In this document: piece by piece, positions 36,301 to 48,300 of the stretch | Position numbering within the stretch: the stretch's first letter is position 1 | How the letters are laid out: each line of letters begins with the position of its first letter | Assembly (NCBI GenBank): GCA_029964075.1 | Contig: CM057142.1 | Coordinates: forward strand, 945,770-1,009,769 | Length of the DNA: 64,000 bases | Origin: Patiria pectinifera | Taxonomy: Eukaryota > Echinodermata > Asteroidea > Valvatida > Asterinidae | Direction of reading: 5' to 3' | Position numbers and translations under genes: made by a program | Notes under the pieces: generated by a model | Told to the model about the DNA's origin: nothing | Seen by the model: the letters and a program-made list of their open reading frames with translations, nothing else | The model's database searches: none

Positions 36301-39300
36301 AAAAACACAAAAACGGCCAATTTTGTGGAGTTTACACTTTCAAATGCTCATACCAATAAATATCATTTTGTGAAAAAAAAACATGGTTTGTAGCCCAATA
36401 TGATGCTTTCAAGGACGCAGTTATCCCAACTTCACTTTGTCAGAAAAAAATTAAGCTGAAAAAATAGCGACTAGTAGGCAAGGGTATTTTCTAATTATTT
36501 CTTTTTTCATTTGGCAAATCCAATAGATACATGTACATGTACTTAATGTACTATCATATTAATATTTTCAGTAAATAATAAAAGACATTCACACTTTCAG
36601 TCTTTTATGCTACGATGAAGCCTGATCCACCACCATGGATGTTATCGTAATACTTTCATGGAAAATTTAAAGAGTTTGAACATATACTAACAAGTGTCTT
36701 TTAAAAAGAAACTCAACCATAGTGGAATGCTCATTGTAAATTTGTTGTTGTGTTTGTTTCAGGTGGTCACGACCCTTTCGCAGGCAACACCGCCACGATC
36801 CTCAAGAAGCGCCCGATCAGGCACGAGACCGAAGACCCTGAGGTCAGGCAGCAGCCAGCAGACAAGTATGTCTCGTCGTTTGGGTCGGGCAACCTGAGGG
36901 AGAACGGCACCATGGGAGGGGTGGGTGTAGGCTCCAGGGGTTATCGGAAGAGCCTGTCCAACTCCTGGCCTGAGTCTCACTTCCTGCCGGATGACGGTTC
37001 AAAGGGCAAGAAGAAGGTCAACCATCGGGCTGGTAAGTGTCTCTATGCTTAATTTCAAGTATTTTATTGTCATTATTATTAATCATTTCTGGTAATGAAA
37101 CCAAGGATTTCTCAAAAGCGCCCTAGGCACAGTAAGCTCGCAAACCTCAAGAAACCTGTAGAGAGGACACAATGAGAAGATATTACACTTTTAGAGTTGA
37201 GAGGAAAACCCCAAAAAAATATTCCGGAGAAAACCCAAAGAATCAGGTAGGGACTGAAAACGCAATCCACATGTGGACCAGGGCAGGAATCGAACCCGGG
37301 CCATAGAGGTGGAAGGCGAGGAAAGAAACCACTGCGTCAACCTAACTCCCCTTCTTAACTTTATTCAGGTACCGGTAAGTAGGGACTAATAGTCAAATCC
37401 ATGTGTCAGACTGTGCAGGAATCGAACTCAGGTCACAGAGATGGAAGGCAAGAAAAGTACCAATGCACCAAACCTTACTCCCCAATATGTTACGTAATAT
37501 AGGATTTGGGATGAAATTTCTTTAATTGGTAAGATACGTTGTAACTCTGTATGCACTGGATACTCGGTGCAGTCTGTGAGAGGAGGTCACAGGAGGAGAT
37601 TGTGGTCGATTGACACCCGCCTCAAGTTAGTAATTCATTGCTTCAAAAGCTGCATTGGTTTACGACCAAAAAAATGAAAACTTATGGCAAGAAGTATTAA
37701 TATCGAGCCTATCAATGACACATATTTATAAGCAAAGTATTCTGGGTAACGACAGAGAGCTTGTCATGAAAACCTCATTCAGGCGGGACTTGAACCCCCA
37801 GCAACCTACTAACTGGTGCGTTTGTCTTTCCATTCAACCACTGAGCTTATCAGGACTAAGCTGGCCAGTTTTCACGTTAAAAAGCAGCAGGTACTATCAG
37901 AGACTGAAGATAATTAATTCATTAATAAATTTCCTGCACTCTTTCTCTCTCTCTCTTATAACTTTCATCCTCTCACTCCAGATCCTGCCAATCTCCCTGA
38001 CTGGTCCCCAGAGTATGAGACCAAGAAGCCCAAGGGCGTAGCCATGGCCTCGCCTATCCCCCTCAAGCCCACGCTGGCCCGGTCGGCCGGCCGCAGGGGA
38101 CAGGGCAGGACCATACTGGACCCGCTGGACAGGAACCAGGTCTACAAGGGCGTGGACGATATCGAGGACCTGGACTTGACCACGTATGCTGATGACTTTG
38201 AGTTGTCTGATGAAGACAGTGAGCCTGATGTAAGTATCTTTTTGCCCTAGATTCAAGATTAAACATTTAGAAGACAATGTTGTTTTCCTGTTCTGACTTT
38301 CCACCCCTTAACTGATTAATACAATGTGACCACCTGAACAGTTCAATGTTGGTTGACAATTTATTTTGGGGATTTCTGTTGGGGAGGACTTTTTTCCACT
38401 GTCTCATCCACTGCCAGCTCAAGAATCAGATTCTTTTTCTTTTTCAAGTCTTCTTTAATTGTTGTCTTTCCCTTTGTCAATGTTCACACACAGTTAATGA
38501 AATAAAACACAGAAGATGTGATATTTTCTTCATGTGTTCTTGTACATGTGAAATTCTCAGTGACACTACAGAATTGCTCATTTTCTTTTCCCATCAGTGG
38601 CCCATTTGAAAATATTTTGAGCCATGTAGCTCGGGTAGAAGTTCAATTTTTTTTTTGACAACGTTCATCACACGATCTCAAATCTCAAATGACCTCGCTA
38701 CTGAGCACCAGATCCCCTAGGGCTTTTCACCTTTCGTGCAGAGCACGTTTTCATCTAATAATCCCGACAATGGAAAGAAAATGTCCAGCGTTGTATCCGC
38801 AGCTATACATGTACTATACACGTACGTGATCTGCGCAGCCATGCATGTTGCGATCGGGAGAAAAGGCCACCGAAGGCAGCCGGGGAGCTAAGTGGAAGGA
38901 AGAGGGCAGCTGTAGCTCGAAGGTGTTGAGATATTATCTGCTCCTCCTCGTTTAATAAGCCAGCGTTAAGATTATCGGTTAGGCTGTTGGCCGTCCGTAG
39001 GGCTGGTCCGAGGATGGACAGGCTTGCGACACTACGTGTAACTGATAAAATTAAAATTTATCCTTGGTTTGAAAGATTATAAAACCCTGCTGAAAGTATC
39101 ATTTCACACTGGAGAAATTGCCATGAACAGTTTTTAGGAGAGAATTTCTATTTTGAAAAGTTACCTGTATTTTTACTTTTTAAGTTGTAAGCAACTAAAA
39201 AAATAATAGTCAACAACTAACTTAATGAATTTATTCAGATATTTGAAGCATTTGGTCATTACCTTATTGACTGTAAATTTAATTTTAATTAGAAGTGCAT

Positions 39301-42300
39301 TCTGCTAGTTATATACACATTATGATTAAAACCAATTTATAATATCATTTACTTTCTCTGAAATCATTTGCCGTGTATTTTGGCACTGCTTATGCATTTG
39401 TAGGCTTAAAGGCATGTAAGATAATTTGAATTTATCCCAAAAGTAACCTACCAAATAGCATTGCAAATAGCTAATACTTGGATTAAAAATCGTATTGGTA
39501 CTAAACACCGCGTGAACTTATTCCGTCTGGCTTGCTGTCATTTGGAAGAAATCAAGAAATGTAGGTGAGTTCCAGTGATCAGTCAATTGACTGATTTTTG
39601 GAAATCAAGATGTTACAGACAAAATTGTGTTTTGTGATCAAAGGGTTGTGCATACTTTTTCACTGTTTTTTGTAAAGTGTAATATCCACTGAGCTGAAAC
39701 TTCAAATAGGCTTAAACATTCTTTGGATTTCGAGTGGTGTTATTATTGAAAACGAACAAAATGCATGAAATGCAAATGATCCTATATGCCTTTAAGTCAA
39801 AACTTCCATCAGAGGCTTCACCTGCCATCGCTACGCAGGTGCCTGTGCAAAGAAAATCCAATCAAATGAACTAGTGGGTGAATATCTTCTGGCAATTTAA
39901 CCGGCCTGTGATTTGATTACTAAATTTGGGAGAAACAGTTGCGTCATCTAAGGCCATGTGGTCACCGGCCTCGTGGTCAGAGTGTGAAAAAAGCTGTTAC
40001 ATTGTAACTAAAAGGATGGACACTCTGCAGCTTTGGGGGGGGGGGGGGGAATTATTCCCTATTGGCTGTTCCTCCACTGCACGTGTCACTTGAGTGTACT
40101 TGGAAGCATCACCTTGGGTACTCCACGGGACGTGTCAGAGCAATTTGTTGCTTTCAGGAAATAGCCTGCTTCTAACGTGTGAAGACGCTTTGATTGCTCC
40201 TGGAATGCATCTTGTACACGTACCGGTACATGTGCATATATGAGACTTCTTTCAGTGTATTGCATATTTGTACATGTAGCAACTCAAAGATGTATATAAC
40301 AAAGGTAAAATATTGCCCAGACAACTACCTGTATGTGACATCAAACTTCATGAAGTTGGTCTACCGGTACTTTCAATTATGGCATTAATTGCTTTCTTTT
40401 TCTGTGAAGGACATTTTTGGGCATGCATCACTTGAACATGTTGAAATGTGCTTGTAACTTAACCAAATTGCAATTTTATTCATGATTTTTTTTTAGTGTA
40501 TGCTGTTGCGTTGATGATTTGGCCGTCTTGTTATTGTTCAACCTTGTAATAGGTTTAACCCTTCACTGTTGTAATTTTATAAGCACCCTCTACTCAGTGC
40601 TGTCCTAAAGCTTGCGAGAAAAAAAACAATTCACAAGCTTGCTTGGTTGAGACTCAAACCCATGACCTGCTGTTTACTAGTGCAGGTGTTTCACCACCTT
40701 GCTTGGGTGGGACTCGAACCACAACCTTCTGCTTGCAAGTGCAGACGTTTTGATACTAAGCCCTTCAGGGATGGTGGAAATTCAAATCCTCCTTTCCTGA
40801 AATGATTAAAATTTCGTTTTGTGTATATTTCCAGATGAGCTCCCTGCAAAATGTCCGCAGTAGCGCGGCCAAGAAGCGTGCGGAGAAACTGGCCTCGCGC
40901 GACCCGGACAGGCAGTCACTGTCCAACAACAACCTCTCCTCCACGATCTCCCCGTTAGACGAGAGCGGCTTCTTCAGTATGTTCTCCACCATGAACAGCA
41001 GTAAAGTGGAGGACTCACTGGACAGGTACCCCGTCTCCAAGAGGAAAGGGTGAGTGGTTTGGGATTGGATAGTCAGTGGCCTTAAGGCTGGAGTTTTAAT
41101 TGGGCCATCCTCCCGATAAGTCAATCACAAGTCACAAGAATTGTGACAAGAGCATTCCTTTATCATTGTCCATGCTCACGTCACTTGACTTGACTTGTGA
41201 CGTGTCTTGTGATTTGACTTGTGATTGACTTACAAGCCTTGACTTGTGACCTGATTTTGGATTTGACTTTTAAGAACTTATGATCGACTGGATTAAAATT
41301 GTGACTTTCGGCAGCCAATCAGTAATGATCGATGATTTCAAAATGTCACTACATTTTACCAAACGAACTGACAAGCATCATTCAAGGAAAAAAGGTAAAG
41401 AGTTTTCCAAGAAACAAGCCTGTGTTCTTTAAACCAACCAACAAATTATAATTTTTTTAGTAAATCCCCATTTCTATTCAAGACTGTCGCCTCCCTCTTG
41501 AACAGTACATGTAACTCCCCGTGTCAGATCACCTGCTTCGTTTGATCACAGAGGTGCCAAAAGTCATTGAAATACTATTTTCTTCAGCTGGTTTAGTTCT
41601 ATCAGTTATTCATTTGTGTTTCTATCCAAATCCCGCCATGTACTCACTCGGCAGAGAACAAATTGGATAGTGGTATCTACACATTGTTGATGAACATCCC
41701 AATTAATATATCAACACAAGGCCCAGCAGTTGAATGCCCTTGACGTGCACACAAGGGAACGTATGTGGGATTTATACTAATTGACCCCACAATGTCATCC
41801 CTAATAACTCTTTGTGATTATCATTCGCGAACAGCAAGTGTGTACGTGACTGCGTGTCCAAACGTTTTGCTGTTGTAATTTTTTTTTCTGCTCACAGGCA
41901 TTGTCAGAGACTATTCATTCTTGCATCCATACAAAAGGTGTGGTGATGAATAGAGCGGCTAATTGCGTTTATATTTTTCTGCGTCAGGGTTTGTTTCCCA
42001 GAAATTGTATGGTTTGATGGCGTTTTTTCTTCCGCAGTAATGAAAGCCGTTAATTAAGAAGCTATTAGTCTTTGTGATATAAGTGGTCAGGGTATTGCTA
42101 CCGGGTGCTGTGAATGATTTGCGTGGGACTGTTGGAGTCAGTGTGATTTATCACAAGCACACTACTAGTCTGATCACTCGTCAATTCATTTATAAAGTCA
42201 GGTCACAAGTAAATGGGAATCAGCCATATTAACCCTGACGACCCCCAACCAGCCAAACTCCAACACCAGGGTTTGTTGGAATCTGTTAGGATGAGTACTG

Positions 42301-45300
42301 CTCTAGTAAACTGACTGCTTAACATAGGATTAGACATACCACAAATAAATACAGTCCAACTATTTATGTACACAGTTTACCATATTTTCTTGGGATTTGC
42401 AAGGATGAGGAAGGTTTTAAGTGAATCACGCTAGGGGGTTAGGTTTAAAGGATGTGCTTGACTTGCGATGGAGTTGGGACGACATGTGATCCACCACTTG
42501 TCCCAACGACACGTACAACACTGTTTCAGAAGACACTGAGTCCCAGGCAAGTGATGTTTATTCAAGGAGAATCAAGTAGCAATCTGGAGAAGGATTTTTG
42601 TCAAGCCAGTTAAGGACAGAGAATGGCAAAGAGTCTCGCCAGGGCTTTTAACAAATGTTCCTGACGTTTTTGTCAGTGTTTTAAGTGCTTGTCTTCTGTC
42701 CATTTCCGTCGGTGCATTTTCTCTCCGTCGATTTCCCAACAGAACAGGTGAACTCAATTGCTTCTGGGAACCAGGGGCCTTTGAATAGCGAGGCCTAATA
42801 TAATGGGCTGGGTTTTGTTTAGCTGTAACCTTCCATCATTAATTATCTTTAATGATGATTTTGTCCATGAATATACTCCTGCATAGACACGATAATTCAT
42901 GAATCAGGCCAGTTTAATTGCTTTGAAAAAACAAAAGTGGATGAGAATTTGGGACCAAATGCGGCAAGTGTGTGTGGAGCAAATTTACAAAAGTTGAACA
43001 GATTTCAAACCTGGTAAATTCATTGAGAATGATTGTCCAAGTTCACTTAACATTAACATGAAGTACGATCATCCCATCATAAAACACAGGTCTGATTATG
43101 TCAATGGTCTTATCATGTGTCCAGTCTTTGTCATTAGGGATTGAATATCACTTTTTCCAGTTGGTTGAAAATGAAAAGTGTGTTTCCATCTGTTGGAACA
43201 TGTGATTTTAAAGGTGTTGTGTGACATTATAACATCAGTATTGTGGGCTATAAATTGTTGGTCACAACTGATGCCACTTCATTCAGCCTTTTGTAATGAG
43301 TTGGAAATACAATTCATGACAGTTACTAAATATTAATGTCTTTAGCAGAAAATGTCACTTATCAGACTTATTACCTTAGCAAAAATCGGATGTGAACTAG
43401 TCAGAAGTAATAGTTGCATGCAATTTGGCTGGTAACCCTATTTTTGAGATTAAGCAAATATTTTACAGGCTTCTAAGCAATTTTCATGCATGAAGTTGTA
43501 GAAAGATCTCTAGACAAGACATCAGAAGATAAAAATAGACACTTCAAAAATAGATCAGACAAATAAACTATAGCACAGTCAGTTGGAGCAGGGTGATGAA
43601 GTTCCTTCATTTACATTGAATGCAGCACTTAAATGTTTTTTAACTGGATATATACACGTACATGTATGGTAAATGGTCAATATTAACCCTTACCACCTAG
43701 GCCCTTGTACATGTAGCTAGGAACCGTCCTCAATCCCACAAACTCCTCCAATTGCCGCCATGTAAAAATCACATACATCCTCAATCCTCCAAAATCATCC
43801 ATTGTTGCTTGAATTTGTTCGGTGCTAGGGGTGACCACTGCCATACAGTCCTTTAAAATCCTCCAGCAATCACTGTAATATGTTGAGGTGTCAGTGATGG
43901 TATCCAGTATATTGTGGGCCTCAATTATGCATGGCTGAGCATAAACAATGCAGGGCACAGCCTACGACCCTCGATCGCATGCATCCTCCAAAATCAAATG
44001 ATCTTTTTTGCCATTCAACCCCAATCCTCCAAAATCCTCCAAAAACTGCCTGGTTGATTTTGGAGGATTGAGGATTGTTGGGGTTTTAATTTGTGATGTC
44101 TTAAATATTAAGTAACTCTGTGGAATGATTCACTTGACATCAATTTCTGTCTCTCTCTGTTCACGCAGAAGAAAGTCCAACACCGACGTTCCCTTCAGCA
44201 CCAAACCCCGGATGGCCCGATCCTCCTCCGGCAAAGGAAGTCGTAAGAACTCCTTCGAGCATCCCGAGGACTCTCCGGACCCTATCCCCTTCGAGTACAG
44301 CCCGTCATCGGGGGTCACGTTCCGCGACAAGCCCACGTCGGATGTCAGCATCGTCGGCCAGGGGTACAACAGCAGCAACGGCCGCAGTAACAACAGCAGC
44401 AGGACAGATTCGCCGCCCATCCCGACGCACGCCAACAAGGCGCAGAATGGGCGGGACAGGAGACGCCAACAAAAAGGTGATTGATGTGAAATTTCACAAT
44501 CCACTACCGTGCTGTTTCAAATGACAATGATGTAGAATACATGTACCAGTAGTGTTGAATATATGAGTGGAAATTATTACAATGATCGTCATATTGATGT
44601 GGTATGGTGTGTAAAAAGAAAAACTGCACTCCTAGAGCCCAAAACAACACCTTTTCCAGTACTCTACTAATGTCCTATCCAGCCCTTTGTTGCCAATTTC
44701 TGAGTTTGTCAATATCTTTATTTATGGGGCGTTAGCCAGAAGCCATGGGCCTGAAGGTGCCATATTGCCAGGGATCACACCCTATTAACCAGTTCGCTTC
44801 AGTGATAACACGCACAGCTGACGGGTTAAAACGTCAAAATTGCATCAACTCGCCTCCGGGTGATGTCTAAACACGCTAATCCCTTGTGTCTTTTTCACAC
44901 TCACACACAAAGTCCGTTGAGGCGGACCATGTGTTGATCTTGAACTGGCCGTTGTGCACTGCCTATTGTTCTACACACCCTGGAGTTTTGAAGCATATGA
45001 GGTTTCGGCAAGAAATATCGTACAAATACTGTTCAAATGACTTGCGAATCAGTATTTGTGGCATTTGGCTGTATATCAGAAGTTGGCTGTAAAATTTTGC
45101 CTTTTGGGAAAATCAAAATTTGCGGCAAAAATAATCCCGGCATGAAGTGGTTTTTAAGTCATGATGCTGATGGCAGAGTTTTGTGGGTTTTAAATTAAAT
45201 TCAGCTGTATGTTTTTTTTACTGATGTGGAGAAGTGAAACTGAGAAGTTCTCTGTGTAAACTTAACCAAAACAAAATACACGAAATACCCGGAGATATGT

Positions 45301-48300
45301 CGGTTTATGGTGTAACTGCATATCTCTTGGTATTCGAGATACTTGTGAAGGATCACAAGCCAGTCTACAGTCAATGCACAAGCTAGTGAAATGAAGTGTG
45401 ACAAAGGCGTTCCTTTGTTGTTTTCAGCCCCTGTTACATGTACCGGTACTTGTGACTGGACTTGTGATGAGTTGTGACAGGACTTCTTGTGACAAGTACC
45501 TTGACAAAAACAATGCTGAAGAGTTCATAGATATATGTGGCCAAAAACTGACTCTAGATTATGACATTATTGACAGGTCCTTTACTGTCGCCACTCTCCA
45601 TGGCCTCAATGCACCACCCAGGAGCAGTAGATCTGGATGATAAGAACAACAGTGTCGGAGAGGACTTGGCCATGGTTATTGGCAAGAGTAAGTGTTCCCT
45701 TTCTCCTTAACCCTAACTCCCTAGGCCTTTTTGCTAAGATGTAGCCTCAATCCTGCAAAATCCTCCAATTGGCCTCACGGAAAAAAGTAATAGCCTCAAT
45801 CCTGCAAATTCCTCCATTATTTCTTGAATATGGTCCGTGGAGGGGTGACCACTGCCTGAATCCTGCAAAATGCTGCGGCAGTGACTGTCAATATGTTGAG
45901 GCTTGGCCAGTGACATCCTGGAGCAGTACGGAGGATTTCAAGCATAATCCAGGCTTATATTTATGCGTGGCTGAGCAAAAACAACACAAGGTCCGGCCCA
46001 AGACCTTGACAAAGTGCATCCTACGAAATCAGTAACACACTATTGCCATGTAACCTCCATCCTCCAAATTCCTCCACTTTGGCAAAGAGGATTTTGAAGT
46101 ATTCAGGGCGGTTAGGGTTAACCCTGCCAAATGTAGCACTGTGCAACAGGTTTAAAACATCTGCAGGATCTTGTTGCATTGGGCCAACAACACAAATTCA
46201 TAAACTGTCAGCTCTGAGACAATGGAAGGTAGTTCATTTGAACAATGCTAAGCACAACATTAGCAACTTGGACCAGCACCATGTTCCCCATCAGGGTTCA
46301 AACCCACGTACCACGGCACGTGAGTCAAACACCGTAACCATTAGACCACAGCGCTCCACTAATTACCTTGGTGTCACAAACGTGTATTCACGTACTCTTT
46401 CACGCCTAATTAACAGCCATTGATCAGTATTTCTGCAGGCTTGGTAATTGTGTTCTATGAGCCGGCAATTTCTCATGGCTGAAACCTGTCAAGCGGTGTG
46501 CTTGTTAATATTGTTCATAGGTGAAATTGCAAAAGGTTGACTTAGGATGTAAATTTGGGTCCCTGAAAAACAGTGTTGAATACGATCATACAGGCATTAA
46601 AACTAGGCCCACGGGAACCTGTTTCATCATGTTGAGTGAAGGGCAGTTGCTTGGAAGGAGGATACTTTGAAGGGCAGACCCAACAAAGTACAGTGACAAC
46701 CCTTTGATGCTATTTACAGCGACAAAAATGTTTCTGACTTGTAAACGAAACAATACATGTAAAATTTCCACCTGCATTGCGAACGACACGACCTTGAGGA
46801 TCAATAAGTGAGACAAATGCCAGGGTATTTTTAGGACAAGCATTCTGGGCCAACTAATTTCCGACGCACAGTTTTTTATTAGTAGCCAACAAAATTGTGT
46901 CGGACTTGTAAAAGAAATAATACATCTAAAATGTCCACCTGCATTGCGAACGACACGACCTTGAGGATCAATAAGTGAGACAATTGCCGGGTTATTTTTA
47001 GGACAAGCAGTCTGGGCCAACTAATTTCTGACGCACAGTTTTATATTAGTAGCCAACGTTTTTTAAAGCTTGTCGACTCGGCACCGGGTTCAAATTCATT
47101 AAAGTTTTCGTTCATGTAATAAACGGTAGTACAGCTGTCACCTGCTTTTGAGAGTGTGCACGGAACACAACGTCACAGCAAGTGACATTAAAAGCGTTTT
47201 TCAAGGATACTTTATCATTCGGTGAACCTTTTGCGGAGCAATTTACCCTGCTGAATTATGTACATGTACTGATGTCGTAGTTATGAAAGGCAGAATATTT
47301 GATACCTTCATAATAAAAAATTGAAACCCTCGTTAGAATTTCATTTTATCTGGGATTTCAAAGGACTGTGGCATTGAAATCTTCTTGCCTTGAGGTATCT
47401 TGTAAAAATGATAAAACTTTGTGGAGGATTCAGGATTGTTCATGGAGAAGCAGCCGTGTTGAAGTCAACAGCTATGTAAAGCGGCCATTTGAAGGCCTTA
47501 GGCAGTGAACCGAAATTCGCAAAATCTGTTGGGAATTATTCAGGGACAGAAGTTTCTGGATTTGTTTCCAATGATATTTGAATAATTGAAATCAATCTTT
47601 TGTACAAAAAAATCAGGCTTTGTTTCCCCCTCATCAGTCAGTCAAAATATCGACAACACTTAAAAACTCACAAGTTATGACAGTGGTAATGTGCACTTTA
47701 TCAATAATTATTCACAGTAGATAAGTACAATGGAAAAGTTAAAAAAAACAACTTTTTTGTCTTCATAGACTTGATATAAATTCTATTTGAATATTTTATT
47801 TAAAATGTTCTTATATTAATTATGTATTTTAGGATTTCCATATTTAACAACTTCCACGCTGTATCATCACAATTTACCCTTGATTTATTTACATCAATAC
47901 ATCAACCTAAACAAGCAGGGCTAATTTTTGTTTACATTCCCTTTAGAAATACCCTGTGTTTAATAATATTTCATTAATAAGCCAAGATAAACAGTGAATG
48001 CACACAGTGCGGCTGGAGTGCCATACATGTAGTGTGCAATGTTTACACTAGACTCATACGGGTAGATGATGATATTATGTATACACATCTTTGAGACAAT
48101 GAAATGGTAGCACTAATTGATCGAATACATTTAACCGAACGTGCCTTATGAACCTCGTTCATTGTAAAAAATGGTGTTCAATGTACATTGGCAAAAAGTG
48201 TACATATACAAAAATGTATAAGTATGTACCGGTATATGTGTGTACATGTACATTGACTACATGTACAAATGTGCATGAAGTACACGTGAAATTCTAAATT

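Larger units (their letters stand above)
32234..36762 (+). other. TOGARAM1 intron 4 (4.5 kb)
   Basis: Contains the mariner-like palindrome at 32422, two adjacent palindromes at 34483-35030 and the second copy of the 26921 repeat at 35690. About 32940-34230 is AT-rich single-copy-looking sequence with no feature. 34250-34460 has several GTGCGTCA words that recur at 35065-35100, around the inserted palindromes. Confidence 0.7.

Noticed and set aside
44130..44504. 124-codon antisense open frame opposite exon 8
   Set aside because: Sense reading joins in phase with exons 7 and 9; the antisense product is Leu/Arg-rich without recognisable domains.
45769..46035. 88-codon frame, with its near-duplicate on the minus strand at 61913-62131
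   Set aside because: The same peptide appears twice because both lie in copies of the TTAA-flanked MITE; too short and not a transposase.
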